Positions 52,308-61,828 of a stretch of DNA of 64,000 nt are shown piece after piece (position 1 is the first letter of the stretch; each line of letters begins with the position of its first letter). The position numbers and the translations under genes were made by a program. This DNA comes from UKL13-2 sp044229235 (GTDB lineage Bacteria; Pseudomonadota; Gammaproteobacteria; Burkholderiales; Usitatibacteraceae): contig JBGATH010000024.1 in NCBI GenBank assembly GCA_044229235.1, positions 7,224-71,223 on the forward strand, given 5' to 3'. The notes beneath the pieces were generated by a model. That model searched no databases. It was not told where the DNA came from and saw only the letters and a program-made list of their open reading frames with translations.

Positions 52308-53876
52308 TTACGGCAGGATCTGACGCGTGTAGCGATGCGGGATCACGCCGCCGTACTGGGAAACAACGCCAGAACGGTTGAAGTTGTGGAACATTGCGCC
52401 TACAACCGGCAGGCCAACGTGTACACCGGAAACCAGAGCTGCGCCGTTAAGCGTGGCAGCGGTCGGTGCAACGGTACGCTGGTTAGGAGCGGTTGCCGGA
52501 GCGGTAGGCACTGCGTTGAACGAGAACAACAACCAGCCGTTCGGGCCATTGGTAGCACGCAGCGACGGGGTGGTCAGCGAGCCGGGGGTCGACAGACCGG
52601 ACGGCGAGCTGGTGCCCTGAACGAACGATGCCACTACGTTGTTATTGGTGTTGGTGGAGCCGAGCAAGCTCGACGTACCGAACGCCACAACGTTGGCTTC
52701 CCAGCACAGCTGTGCACCAGCCGGGGTCGAGACCGGCGGACGCGGCGACGGCAGGATCACGTTCGGCGCAGCCGAGGTGGTCTGTTCTTCGCGGTTGTAC
52801 ACGGCGATACCGTACGGGTCGCAAGAACCGGCGGCGCTGTTCGGGAAGTTGTTGGAGAAAGGCTGCGAGGTTGCTGCCGGCACGCCACCGTTACCCAGGC
52901 TGAACACGTAGTCGCGCTTGGTCGGGAAGGTGATAACCCAGTCGGTCAACGATGCGGTACCCGTGTCGAGGATGAACTCGTTCATCAGGGTGTCGCGCGT
53001 GATAGCTGCGGACATTGCATCGCGGCCAAGTGCCCAGGTTGCGCTGACAACACCGCCACCGGTAAACACGTTGCTGGTCGACGGTGCCACGCCAGACAGC
53101 GACGGGGTGATGAAGCCGGCTTGTGAGTAGTTGACAGCGTTCGACCATGCATCAACAGCGGTCGAGTCGGTCGTGTAGTTTGCACCGGTCGTTGCATTGA
53201 TGATGCTTGCACGGCCAGCCAGACCACCCGAAGGAGCAGCCAGGAACACGCCGATGTTCGGGAACACCGTCAGGTTGCCTGAACCCGGATCAAGAGCGTC
53301 CAGGGCTGCACAGTTGGCCGGAACACCGGTTGCGCCGTGCTTGATGTAGCCTTGGATCTGCTTGTCGATCACGGTGCCCATTTCGATAACTTCGAAATAG
53401 CCTTCGCGGGTGCGATCAAGCGTCGGGAAAGAAGCGCTGTCCAGGAACGCGCCGGTGTACTGGTAGTTCTTGAACGCGTTCAGGGCGAGACCGTTCGGGT
53501 CAGAACGGGCTTCCGTGAACAGGTCGCTCGGGGTCACGCAGGAATTGTCGTTCGAGACAACGCGCGCGCCGTCGGTGGTGGCGACAACTGCGCCGGTCCA
53601 GACGTCTTGCGGAGACAGGAACAAGTTGAAGTCAAGTACTTCGCGGCTGTTCTTGCCTTCCAGGAAGCGAACTTTGACAGCCTTGGTGGTGCTGCCGGTG
53701 TTGATCAGGGAAACCGAGGTCACCTGGCCAGCGCGTGCCGTGTAGTACGGGAAAATCAGCACTTGACCCAGACCGTCCGGGTTCACGTGTACAGCGTTAG
53801 CTGCACCGGATACGCCCAGCGCGCCCAAACCGGCGACGATCGCTGCTTGCATCGACTTCATTTTGAAAGTCTTCAT
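52308..53876 (-). CDS. Putative major secreted or surface protein of unknown function
   Basis: A 522-residue protein with signal peptide (AIVAGLGALGVSGAANA, cleavage near residue 28). The mature N-terminus VHVNPDGLGQVLIFPYYTARAGQVTSVSLIN resembles a recurring group of uncharacterised betaproteobacterial secreted proteins, with the distal part having repeated short beta-strand patterns and few cysteines. Ribosome-binding site AAGGAG (53888-53893), an adjoining -10 like TATAAA (53936-53941), and a strong terminator downstream suggest robust expression. It may be a T2SS substrate, since a gsp operon follows; that is inference only. Confidence 0.7.
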   Translation of the reverse strand: MKTFKMKSMQAAIVAGLGALGVSGAANAVHVNPDGLGQVLIFPYYTARAGQVTSVSLINTGSTTKAVKVRFLEGKNSREVLDFNLFLSPQDVWTGAVVATTDGARVVSNDNSCVTPSDLFTEARSDPNGLALNAFKNYQYTGAFLDSASFPTLDRTREGYFEVIEMGTVIDKQIQGYIKHGATGVPANCAALDALDPGSGNLTVFPNIGVFLAAPSGGLAGRASIINATTGANYTTDSTAVDAWSNAVNYSQAGFITPSLSGVAPSTSNVFTGGGVVSATWALGRDAMSAAITRDTLMNEFILDTGTASLTDWVITFPTKRDYVFSLGNGGVPAATSQPFSNNFPNSAAGSCDPYGIAVYNREEQTTSAAPNVILPSPRPPVSTPAGAQLCWEANVVAFGTSSLLGSTNTNNNVVASFVQGTSSPSGLSTPGSLTTPSLRATNGPNGWLLFSFNAVPTAPATAPNQRTVAPTAATLNGAALVSGVHVGLPVVGAMFHNFNRSGVVSQYGGVIPHRYTRQILP

Positions 53877-53935
53877 TTTTTAAGATACTCCTTATTGAGG
53901 AAAAGTGATCACTTTAGAAGCTACAACAGGAAGAG

Positions 53936-53941
53936 TTTATA
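53936..53941 (-). promoter_or_regulatory. Candidate -10 box for the surface-protein gene
   Basis: TATAAA on the minus strand. TTTGAA lies 16 bases upstream as a possible -35. The leader would be about 53 nt with AAGGAG at 53888-53893. Confidence 0.45.
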
Positions 53942-54045
53942 CCAGCTGCTATCGTTTTTCAAACGATTTGCTAGGCACGACCCCGCTACTACGAACTGCA
54001 ACACAACCGTTCCGGCCACGGCCGGTATGACGAGCCAACTGCAAG

Positions 54046-54447
54046 TCAGCCCCGGTAGATGAAGTACCACTCCCCATCCACCAAAATCCATTTTTCGGAC
54101 ACCACGTTCGAAAGTGGCATCTCAGCTACCGAAAATTCGATGTTCACCGATGCGTCACACACATCCGATTCACATTTGGCGCCTGTAACCGTCACTTTTC
54201 GCCAATAGCCCGGGTTTACGCGACCCCGGTACACGTCTACGGGCATTGTCGAACGCCCTGCAGGCGAAATAAATGTGTAGGCCAAGTCCAAATTGCGAGA
54301 TACCAACGCATCCCACCTCGCTTGGGCCCGCTTCACTACTTTTTGCTCAGGCGTGCTGGGTGCAAAACTCAAACTAGTGCCACAACCCAACAGCAAAACC
54401 GCTTGACTTGCGGTCAAAACCGCGCCCAACCAAATCTTCAATTGCAC
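54046..54447 (-). CDS. Small lipoprotein of unknown function
   Basis: A 133-residue product with a lipobox (LLGC, Cys at residue 22). The mature part has a helical stretch (EQKVVKRAQARWDALVSRNLDLAYTFIS) and a beta-rich end (NIEFSVAEMPLSNVVSEKWILVDGEWYFIYRG), resembling small NTF2-like folds. The base composition is visibly more AT-rich than in the flanking genes. No family is recognised. Confidence 0.68.
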   Translation of the reverse strand: MQLKIWLGAVLTASQAVLLLGCGTSLSFAPSTPEQKVVKRAQARWDALVSRNLDLAYTFISPAGRSTMPVDVYRGRVNPGYWRKVTVTGAKCESDVCDASVNIEFSVAEMPLSNVVSEKWILVDGEWYFIYRG

Positions 54448-54607
54448 AATATATCCGAACCTTCTGGGGGAAACTTAAAGTGAATTCTGAACTGCATTGT
54501 TACGCACAGAGTAGTCAATTGCAACTGGAACGTCAACCGCTATTCGCCCCTTGGAAACAGTTTTTGCGCTTCAGAAGACAAAGTATAGCTTTTTGATACC
54601 GAGGGTA

Positions 54608-56881
54608 TTACTTAGGACTCCTTGGGAGGTAGCTTTCCAGTGACGGCAGCTTGCGGCGCAGTTCCTCCGTCGCCGCCCTGGCTTCGTCGGCATTAGTCAC
54701 TACGATGGGTGTAATGAGCAATACCAGTTCGGTGCGCTTCTTGGTAAATGATTGGGTGCCGAACAGTCCGCCCAACACCGGAATCTTGGAGAGCAGTGGT
54801 ACACCTGACGAACCGGAGCCATTGGTTTCCTGGATCAAGCCGGCCAGAACCATTGTTTCGCCCGAGCTGACCGTCACCACGGTCTGTGCCTTGCGTGTGG
54901 CGATCGGCGGATTGCCGGTGGTAACCGAGGTGTCCGCCGAGGAAACCTCCTGGTTAACCTCAAGGGTCACCCTGCCGCCGGCGTTGATGCGCGGCGTCAC
55001 CGTGAGGATCACACCGGTACTGATGTATTGATTGGTGGTAACAATATTGCCGCCGGTGCCGGTGCCGGTTGACGACCCGGTGTTCACCGAGATTTGGTCG
55101 CCGACGTTGATCGACGCCTTTTCATTGTCCAGCACCATGATCTTCGGTGTGGAGATCACACGCGAACGTCCATCGCTGCCCAGCGCCTGCAGCACGGCGC
55201 GAATGTCGCTGCCCAGTACATTGATCAGCTGCAAACCGGGGATGGTCGGTACCAGCGAACGCGGATCGACCAGCGAGCCGGTGGAGTCCGTGGAACCCGG
55301 CAGGCGCGGCAGCGTGCTGTTGGTGGCATTGCGCAGGGAGCCCACGGTATTGAGGCGCGCATTGATGAACCACTCGACGCCAAACTTCAGGTCATCCTGC
55401 AGTGTCACTTCCGCCACCAGCACTTCCACCGACACCTGGCGCCTGGCCACATCCAGCTGCCGCAGCGCGGCAAGGATGGTTTCGTAATCCGAAGGCGAAG
55501 CAAGGATCAGCAAAGCGTTGTTGTCGTTGTCCGCAATGATCCTGACGTCTTTTGAAACGGAAACACCACTGCCGGCGAACGAAACGAGTGCCGAAGATGC
55601 CGCGGCAGCGGGCGCGACGCCAGTGGTCGCACCGGGAACCCCCGTGGTGCCGATCTGTGCCGGGCGCTGACCGGGCGCAAGAGTGGGCGCGGTTGATCCG
55701 CCTTGCTTGTTGCCATAAATTTCGCTGAGCAGTTGCGCCAGCTTTTCTGCCTTGCCGTGCTGCACCGGGTAGACATTGAGGCGCATGCCGCCCGAAACAC
55801 CGCCGGCCTTGTCGAGCCGCTCGATCCACTTCTTGGCTTCCTCGAGATAGCGGGGCTGCGTGCTCACCACCAGCAAACCATTCATGCGCTCGATGGGAAT
55901 GATGCGCACAATGCCGGCCAGCGGGCTTTTGGTTGCGTCGCCAAAAATCTTGTCGAGGTCAGCCGACAGCGCTTTGACATCGGTCGACATCTGAAACAGC
56001 CCGACGGAGTAACCCGACAGGAAATCCACATCGAACAGATCGATGATGTCGAACAGGTGCTTGAGCTCGCGTTGCGTGCCTGAAAGGATCAACAGATTGC
56101 GGATCGGATCGATCTGCACGGAAACCATCGGGTCGGTTGCATACGGCAGCAGGATGCGCTGCATGTCCACCACCCCGACAAATTTCAGCTGCACGATCTG
56201 CACCGAATAGCCGGCGGGCAGCGTCGCGGAAGTCGTGCTTGCCTGCGGGGAAATCGTCCCCCGCGTGCCCAGGGTCGCCGGCATGATCTTGTACAGCCCC
56301 TCCTCGCGCACCATCACCTGGCCGTTCTGGCGCAGCAACATTTCGAGGATCGGGATAAGGTCCTTTCGGGAAACCGGTTTGGAAAAGCGAATCGTCGCCG
56401 ACCCCGTGGTCTGGGGATGAATGGTGAAGGACTCGCGCAGATGGTCACCCAATATGGATTGCACGATCGCGCGAATGTCGGTTGCCTCAAAGTTCAGGTA
56501 GATCTCTTCGGGACCGGCAGGCGCCTGCGGCGCGGGCGGCGCCTGTTTGACGAAATTTCCACTGCCCACGTGGACCAAAGCCTCCTTTGCCAATGAGGAC
56601 GTGCCAGCCGGAGACGGCGTCTGCGGGGTGGCAGGCAGTTCGCGGCCGCGCGGACCTGCAAACAGCTTGTCGGGCTCCTTCGCGGGCGAAGCGGCATCAG
56701 GCGCCGGCTTGACCAGCGCGCAACCGGAAATGCCGGCCAGCATCGCGAGCGAAATTGCCAGGCGCAAGCGGCACGGCAATGCCGTGGCGCGCTCGTTGTG
56801 TGGCCTGTTCAGCAAGTGCGCCGAACGGCTGGAGTGTTTCGGCAGCTGCGCGCCGAGATCGCGGGTAATGACATTGTTCAC
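54608..56881 (-). CDS. gspD: Type II secretion secretin GspD
   Basis: A 757-residue outer-membrane secretin. A lipoprotein-like signal peptide (LAGISGCALVKP) is followed by a Pro/Ala linker, N-domains (about 130-470: LNFEATDIRAIVQSILGDHL, YSVQIVQLKFVGVVDMQRILLPY, NGLLVVSTQPRYLEEAKKWIERLD), and the secretin domain (about 500-745: VEVLVAEVTLQDDLKFGVEW, GQISVNTGSS and VPLLSKIPVLGGLFG). It forms the outer-membrane exit pore. It is the last gene of the operon, with the inner-membrane GspC-like gene just before it. Confidence 0.93.
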   Translation of the reverse strand: MNNVITRDLGAQLPKHSSRSAHLLNRPHNERATALPCRLRLAISLAMLAGISGCALVKPAPDAASPAKEPDKLFAGPRGRELPATPQTPSPAGTSSLAKEALVHVGSGNFVKQAPPAPQAPAGPEEIYLNFEATDIRAIVQSILGDHLRESFTIHPQTTGSATIRFSKPVSRKDLIPILEMLLRQNGQVMVREEGLYKIMPATLGTRGTISPQASTTSATLPAGYSVQIVQLKFVGVVDMQRILLPYATDPMVSVQIDPIRNLLILSGTQRELKHLFDIIDLFDVDFLSGYSVGLFQMSTDVKALSADLDKIFGDATKSPLAGIVRIIPIERMNGLLVVSTQPRYLEEAKKWIERLDKAGGVSGGMRLNVYPVQHGKAEKLAQLLSEIYGNKQGGSTAPTLAPGQRPAQIGTTGVPGATTGVAPAAAASSALVSFAGSGVSVSKDVRIIADNDNNALLILASPSDYETILAALRQLDVARRQVSVEVLVAEVTLQDDLKFGVEWFINARLNTVGSLRNATNSTLPRLPGSTDSTGSLVDPRSLVPTIPGLQLINVLGSDIRAVLQALGSDGRSRVISTPKIMVLDNEKASINVGDQISVNTGSSTGTGTGGNIVTTNQYISTGVILTVTPRINAGGRVTLEVNQEVSSADTSVTTGNPPIATRKAQTVVTVSSGETMVLAGLIQETNGSGSSGVPLLSKIPVLGGLFGTQSFTKKRTELVLLITPIVVTNADEARAATEELRRKLPSLESYLPRSPK

Positions 56882-56899
56882 GTGAATGGTGACCTGTAA

Positions 56900-57709
56900 T
56901 TATTGTTGCGGTAAGTTCTGGAATCGACGGCGGCGCTGCGCTGCCGCATCGGCGGCGGGCGCAGCTTGCCCGGCCGCGCCTGCGCCTTGCGGAACAAAGC
57001 CTGGCATGGCCGACGAGCCTGGCGCTGCGCCTGTGCTGGCGGGTGCCGGCGCTCCGGCGACAGCTGGCGGCGGCGCGAAAAATGCCGGGACGGCTTGCCG
57101 GGGTTGCGCCGGCACCGGGGCGACTGCCGCCACGCCCGGCGCGGCAGGCGTGCCCGGCGATGCATTGGTGCCCGGCGGGGTTGCGGGTTTTGGCGGCGAC
57201 GCGGAGGTGCGAAGCTCCAGCGTCTCGGTATCGTCGCCCGATTTCAGCACGACCCGCGTTGCTTCCACCTGGTCCACCATTAGCCCGGGACTACCGACAA
57301 TTTCTTTGCCCTTGGTGACGCGTACGCTTTTGTTGGTGGCAGTTTCAACAAGATAGGCCACCGCCAAGTCGCTTTCCACGCTCGTGCCGGAAAGTTTGTA
57401 CTGCCCCTTTTTCATCACCTGCGTCGATGCACTTGGCCCGACGGGGATGGGCCTTCGATTCGGCAGGAACAAGGGACGTTCAGCCGTCTCAACAAATCCG
57501 CCATTCAGGGACGGTATTGAAAAGTTCGGATAGGTCGCCACGATTTCCGGCTGGCGCGACGAACCCGCGCCAGCGTTCGTCGACGGCAAGCGCACCGCGC
57601 TGCCCCATTGCGTCTCGATGCCGATCGCCACTGCGCCACCAAGAGCGGCAACCGAAAGCAGCGCACTCAAGCCATGCTGCTGCCAAAAACGGGCCAATGC
57701 GGGATTCAT
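56900..57709 (-). CDS. GspC/PulC-like inner-membrane T2SS component
   Basis: A 269-residue protein with an N-terminal membrane segment (about residues 11-32) and a periplasmic domain of HR type (YKLSGTSVESDLAVAYLVETATNKSVRVTKGKEIVG, then VVLKSGDDTETLELR), as in GspC. The Ala/Pro/Gly-rich C-terminus lacks a clear PDZ domain. It probably bridges the inner-membrane platform to the secretin. It could alternatively be called GspN in some schemes. It overlaps gspM by 4 bp. Confidence 0.7.
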   Translation of the reverse strand: MNPALARFWQQHGLSALLSVAALGGAVAIGIETQWGSAVRLPSTNAGAGSSRQPEIVATYPNFSIPSLNGGFVETAERPLFLPNRRPIPVGPSASTQVMKKGQYKLSGTSVESDLAVAYLVETATNKSVRVTKGKEIVGSPGLMVDQVEATRVVLKSGDDTETLELRTSASPPKPATPPGTNASPGTPAAPGVAAVAPVPAQPRQAVPAFFAPPPAVAGAPAPASTGAAPGSSAMPGFVPQGAGAAGQAAPAADAAAQRRRRFQNLPQQ

Positions 57710-58362
57710 GATTTGCCTGCTCCCGTGGCGCGCGCTGGCGCGGTCGCCGGCACCGTCGCGGCTTCAGCAATGCGCGCGACTGCCGACACATCCATCTGCA
57801 CATACACCTCCGGTTCCGAATACCCTGGTGGCGCGCGAAAACCTGGTGGCGTCAGGGAACGAATGGTGAGGTTGTCGACGAACAAATACGGCTCCTGCGT
57901 TTCCAGCGCATGCAACAGGCGGCGCAGGTTGGCATTGCCGAGGTTGATCTGGAAGGTCGCCGCGACGGTACGATACTGCCCATCATCCTTGTGCGCCATT
58001 CCGGTCGACGAGATGAATCGGCCGCCGCTCGATTCCACGATCGTCTTCACTTGGTCCTGCAGTTCCGCCGAAGCCAACGCGGCCGTATTCCCTTTCAGAA
58101 ACAGCCGCGACGCATCGCGTGTCTTCAGTGATTCGAGCGCCTGGGCGACCTTCGGCCCCAGCGCGTTGAATGCCGACTGGGTCTGCAATTGGCGCGTCAT
58201 GCGCGCGATGTGCTCATCATAGTGCCGGTGCAGCAGCACCACGGGTACGGCGATCAACGCGAGGACGACAATCACCACCAGTGCCAGCAAGGCCACCGCC
58301 AGCACGCGGCGATCGCGCCCGCTCGCGGGTATCCAGCCAGTATTTGCCAGGGTATTGCTCAT
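57706..58362 (-). CDS. gspM: Type II secretion protein GspM
   Basis: A 218-residue bitopic protein. After a short cytoplasmic tail, one membrane segment (about 22-43) leads to a periplasmic ferredoxin-like domain with the GspMb features (LKTRDASRLFLKGNTAALASAELQ, then GRFISSTGM and FVDNLTIRSL). It partners with GspL. It overlaps gspL by 4 bp and the GspC-like gene by 4 bp. Confidence 0.82.
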   Translation of the reverse strand: MSNTLANTGWIPASGRDRRVLAVALLALVVIVVLALIAVPVVLLHRHYDEHIARMTRQLQTQSAFNALGPKVAQALESLKTRDASRLFLKGNTAALASAELQDQVKTIVESSGGRFISSTGMAHKDDGQYRTVAATFQINLGNANLRRLLHALETQEPYLFVDNLTIRSLTPPGFRAPPGYSEPEVYVQMDVSAVARIAEAATVPATAPARATGAGKS

Positions 58363-59705
58363 GGGGCCTTCCGATTGCTTGATTCGGCGCTGCCGGCCGT
58401 CTTGCCGGGTGCAGTTGCGGGCGGGGCCACCACCGTGGCCGCACCCGGCATCGCGGCGGGCGCGGCAGGCGCCGCTGCGCTCGCCGGCGCCGGGGCAGCT
58501 GCTCCGGCGGCGGCATTCGCCGGGCGAAGCTGCGGTTCGGCGGGTGTTAGCGGCGGCACAGCGGGTGGCGCGACAGTTTCAACCAGCGCCACGGACATGG
58601 GCGGCAGCGGCTTGGCCTTCACCTCGGTCGACACATGGTAGCGCTCGGTATTGGGCTGGCTGCCGCGGGTTGTTTGCGCCCGCTGGGAGGCGTTCTGGAA
58701 CAACGGCGACTGTTCGAGTCCCTCCAGCACTTTGGAGGCGGACTGCGCTTCGCCGAGCATGGTGACTTCACGAATCTTGCCGGTGGATTTCAACTCGAGA
58801 CTTTGAAAGTAGGTGGTATCGGGCGATATCCGCGCCAACTCTTCCATGATCACCAGGACAGGTTGCTGCGCGTGCTTCTTGCCGGTGATGTAGTTGTACT
58901 GGGCGGCAAGCTTCGAGTACTCGTCGTACTGTCGCTGACTGCCGGTGAACTCCGCCGAGGTCTTCGCCACCTGCGGAATCAGCTCGAGCACTTTTTCGCG
59001 CTTCTGCCAGATCGGCAGCAGAAAGGCGACCAGAGTAAACCCGAGCGCAACAGCCAGCAGGATGACGTTCAGCCGCAAGTGCTTGCCCCATTTCTGGGCC
59101 GGTTTCTCGTCTGCCGGCAGCAAATCGAAATCGTCGCCGCTGGCCACTCCTTTTGCGGCACCGACCGCACCCACCGACAACTCCAGCCGCCGCAAGGTGG
59201 CCAGCAACGGGTCAACAACGGCGCGCGGCGCGACGCCGAGCTGAACTTCAATGGACTCCTTGTTCGTGTCGCGGCGCAAGACGCGTGCATCGTAATAGGC
59301 CTGGTCCGCCTTGAAAGGCGTGTAGCGATCCAACTCAAAGCCGATCGCTTCCCGCAGGTTTTCTTCAATTGCCATCGGCAACTGCAGCCGCTTTACCAGC
59401 AGCTGCTCACCGGTCAGCAACAACCGAACGCTGTCACGCCCTGAAGCCCGCATCGCCAGCAAAACAGCGCTGGACTTCGCATCTGCCACGTTGATGGACT
59501 CAACCGCGGCTTTTCCGTCAGCGGGCAAGACATGGATGCTGGCACCATCAACCTTGACGTCAACCAGCGTGGTATCACCCACGAACCAGCTGCGGACGCC
59601 GACGGGAATCATCGCTTTTAGCTCGCTCAGCCACCAGGCGACGAACGCCTGGATGCGCGTCGGTGGTGCAGCGGTGGTGGTGGCTATGGCAGTCATGGGT
59701 TGCAC
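58359..59705 (-). CDS. gspL: Type II secretion protein GspL (PilM/PilN-like)
   Basis: A 448-residue protein. The cytoplasmic actin-like (PilM-type) part is residues about 20-220 (LLTGEQLLVKRLQLPMAIEENLREAIGFELDRYTPFKADQAYYDARVL), one membrane segment at about 232-250, then a periplasmic PilN-like domain (QYDEYSKLAAQYNYITGKKHAQQPVL) and a Pro/Ala-rich tail. It anchors the GspE ATPase to the membrane. It ends at the gspM start. Confidence 0.83.
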   Translation of the reverse strand: MQPMTAIATTTAAPPTRIQAFVAWWLSELKAMIPVGVRSWFVGDTTLVDVKVDGASIHVLPADGKAAVESINVADAKSSAVLLAMRASGRDSVRLLLTGEQLLVKRLQLPMAIEENLREAIGFELDRYTPFKADQAYYDARVLRRDTNKESIEVQLGVAPRAVVDPLLATLRRLELSVGAVGAAKGVASGDDFDLLPADEKPAQKWGKHLRLNVILLAVALGFTLVAFLLPIWQKREKVLELIPQVAKTSAEFTGSQRQYDEYSKLAAQYNYITGKKHAQQPVLVIMEELARISPDTTYFQSLELKSTGKIREVTMLGEAQSASKVLEGLEQSPLFQNASQRAQTTRGSQPNTERYHVSTEVKAKPLPPMSVALVETVAPPAVPPLTPAEPQLRPANAAAGAAAPAPASAAAPAAPAAMPGAATVVAPPATAPGKTAGSAESSNRKAP

Positions 59706-59718
59706 TAACTCAATTCAT

Positions 59719-60666
59719 CTAGGTGTTGGCAGGTTTCGCCGGCATTGGCGCAGCATCGCCTGCCGCAGCCTGCTGGACGCCCTCCTGCCAGCGCAGAAAG
59801 GTATAGGATCGCTTGGGATTGGGCAACCGCAATGCAACAGCTTCACGCACAAACACCGATCCGTCCTCGGACTGCGCGCTGGCGCGGATGGTAACAACGC
59901 CGTTTCGAAATGACTGGAAGTTCTGCGCCGGGGCGAATACCGGGATCGGCAGCTTGGCGGCGCGCGCCGCCTCGCGCTGCGCCAGGTACTCGTCAACCTG
60001 GGCATCGGTAACCCCCGGGACCGCACGCAGCACATCGCGCACGGCGATTTGCGTATTGATGCCGGGCTGTCGGGAAAATATCGTGATCAGCGGCGCCACG
60101 CGCTGGTACAGGTCCGGCGTCATGCCGATTACCAGCCGCAGCTCTTCAATCGACTGGAACGGTGCATTGTTAGGCTTGTAACCGAGACCCTCTGCAGTGT
60201 ATTCCGGTTCCTCAGCGCCGCGGGGGCGCTTCAGGGAATCCAGGTCGCGCCAGTCGCCAATCGCGTCCGACAAGGATGCGGCCTGCTCGTCGGTGAGTCC
60301 CTGCGAACGCAACAAGCCGCGGATCAGGGCTTCATTGCCGGCGTTGATGTCGATCTTGCCGGACTCGTCGAGGATGCTGACCTGCACGGCCTGATCGCGG
60401 AATTGCCAGGACAGGGGCAGTCCGTCGGTCTTCCAGCGATCGGCAAACTGTTCGGGTTTGGCCATCTCCAGCAGGGCGCGATGCACCGCCGCGTTGGTGG
60501 CCGCCTCCAGCTTGGCACGCGTGACGGTATTGCCGACGATATTGATGTCGGTGCGCATGGCGTGAATGAACGACGAGGCGATCAGGGTCAGCAGCGTGGT
60601 GATCCACAACACCAGGATGAGCGCGATGCCCGACTGCGATGCTGCAAAGCGTGCGCGAGGAATCAT
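59719..60666 (-). CDS. gspK: Type II secretion minor pseudopilin GspK
   Basis: A 315-residue minor pseudopilin. The start is ATG 60666, which overlaps the gspJ stop as ATGA; a longer frame exists upstream. The prepilin site is QSG before IALILVLWIT, lacking Glu5 as expected for GspK. Long periplasmic part with DWRDLDSLKRPRGAEEPEYTAEGLGYKPNNAPFQSIEELRLVIGM, typical of GspK. It forms the tip of the pseudopilus with GspI and GspJ. Confidence 0.88.
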   Translation of the reverse strand: MIPRARFAASQSGIALILVLWITTLLTLIASSFIHAMRTDINIVGNTVTRAKLEAATNAAVHRALLEMAKPEQFADRWKTDGLPLSWQFRDQAVQVSILDESGKIDINAGNEALIRGLLRSQGLTDEQAASLSDAIGDWRDLDSLKRPRGAEEPEYTAEGLGYKPNNAPFQSIEELRLVIGMTPDLYQRVAPLITIFSRQPGINTQIAVRDVLRAVPGVTDAQVDEYLAQREAARAAKLPIPVFAPAQNFQSFRNGVVTIRASAQSEDGSVFVREAVALRLPNPKRSYTFLRWQEGVQQAAAGDAAPMPAKPANT

Positions 60667-61364
60667 GCCCGCCTCGCTCCGCATTGACGCTGGAAGCCGT
60701 TTTCGTAGCAGCCCGCCTCTTCACCGAGTTTTAACGCGACCACCAGTTCCGGCACATCCCGGCTTGAGTCGGACTTCACGCTGATCTTGATGGCTTGCGG
60801 AACGCGCAACGGAAAGCTCCACTCGCTGTACCACTTTGGCTCGGCCTGGTCATTTTCGCTGCCGTAATAGCCAATCTCGATCTCCTTGACGCCTTCGACC
60901 AGCCGCGTCGGTTTGGCCGCGCCAAGGCCATCCCAATCCTTGGCCTGCAGGTCGAACACTTCCCGCTTGAGGAACAAGGTCCGCCGACGCTCGCCGTCGC
61001 GGCTGTCGTCGGCGACATAAAGGTGTCCCCATTGCAGGCCGCCTTCCTTGACCGAGGCGCCGAGATTGAGCGCCGTCACGAATTTCAGCTCGGTCTTGCC
61101 GCCCTCAAATGCAATTTTTGATTCCGGGATGCCGCGCCAGCGCACCGGGAACACCTGGCTGAGCTCGCGGCGCAGGAAGCTTTGCACGATGCGCTGGTGC
61201 GACGACTCGGCGATGCGCCTTTCACCACTGTCCCAGGCGCGGATGCCGAGATTCAGCGCGGAGTAGATCAGCACCATCAGCACGCCCAGCAGGGTGAGGC
61301 CGATCAAGGTCTCGAGAAGCGTAAAGCCCCTGGCTCCTCCGGGCATGCCGTTGCGGGCCGTCAT
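60663..61364 (-). CDS. gspJ: Type II secretion minor pseudopilin GspJ
   Basis: A 233-residue minor pseudopilin with the prepilin-peptidase site GARG before FTLLETLIGLTLLGVLM, and the GspJ landmarks SQVFPVRW and LRVPQAIKISVK near the end. It overlaps gspK (ATGA) and gspI by 4 bp. Confidence 0.88.
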   Translation of the reverse strand: MTARNGMPGGARGFTLLETLIGLTLLGVLMVLIYSALNLGIRAWDSGERRIAESSHQRIVQSFLRRELSQVFPVRWRGIPESKIAFEGGKTELKFVTALNLGASVKEGGLQWGHLYVADDSRDGERRRTLFLKREVFDLQAKDWDGLGAAKPTRLVEGVKEIEIGYYGSENDQAEPKWYSEWSFPLRVPQAIKISVKSDSSRDVPELVVALKLGEEAGCYENGFQRQCGARRA

Positions 61365-61828
61365 GTGCGCGGCCCGAGCTGCAGGGTGACCAGCTTGACG
61401 TTGCGCGGCTGGCTGTCATCGGTGGCAAACGTGACCGTGGTCTCAATTTCATAAAGCTGCGCGAAGTACTGCTTCTCGAAATCCAGAGATTGCTGGTCGC
61501 GAGGCGCCGGATCGTTGTAGGCACGGATCAAGACCTGCCAGGCGAAGCCGTCTTCGAACTTGCCGCCGGAGATCCCCTCCTTCAGCGGCATTTCGCTGCC
61601 AACGCCCGCCAGTTTCGATTCGGCGTACATCGCGGCGCGCGCGTAATGGTCGGCGACGGACGCGCCGTTGACGCCGCGCGAAAATATCTGCATCAGCACG
61701 GCCATGGCCAGCGCGAACAGCGTGAAGGCAACGAGTATCTCGAGCAGGGAGAACCCAGCCTGCGCGCGCCTGCCCTGGGCGCATGATGAACGTGACTTAA
61801 CCACGGGCGGCATCCGCCGGGGCTTCAT
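61361..61828 (-). CDS. gspI: Type II secretion minor pseudopilin GspI
   Basis: A 155-residue minor pseudopilin; cleavage after QAG before FSLLEILVAFTLFALAMAV. The family segment AAMYAESKLAGVG follows. The start overlaps gspH by 32 bp; a later start within the same frame is possible, as the N-terminal 24 residues are basic and unusually long. Confidence 0.85.
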   Translation of the reverse strand: MKPRRMPPVVKSRSSCAQGRRAQAGFSLLEILVAFTLFALAMAVLMQIFSRGVNGASVADHYARAAMYAESKLAGVGSEMPLKEGISGGKFEDGFAWQVLIRAYNDPAPRDQQSLDFEKQYFAQLYEIETTVTFATDDSQPRNVKLVTLQLGPRT

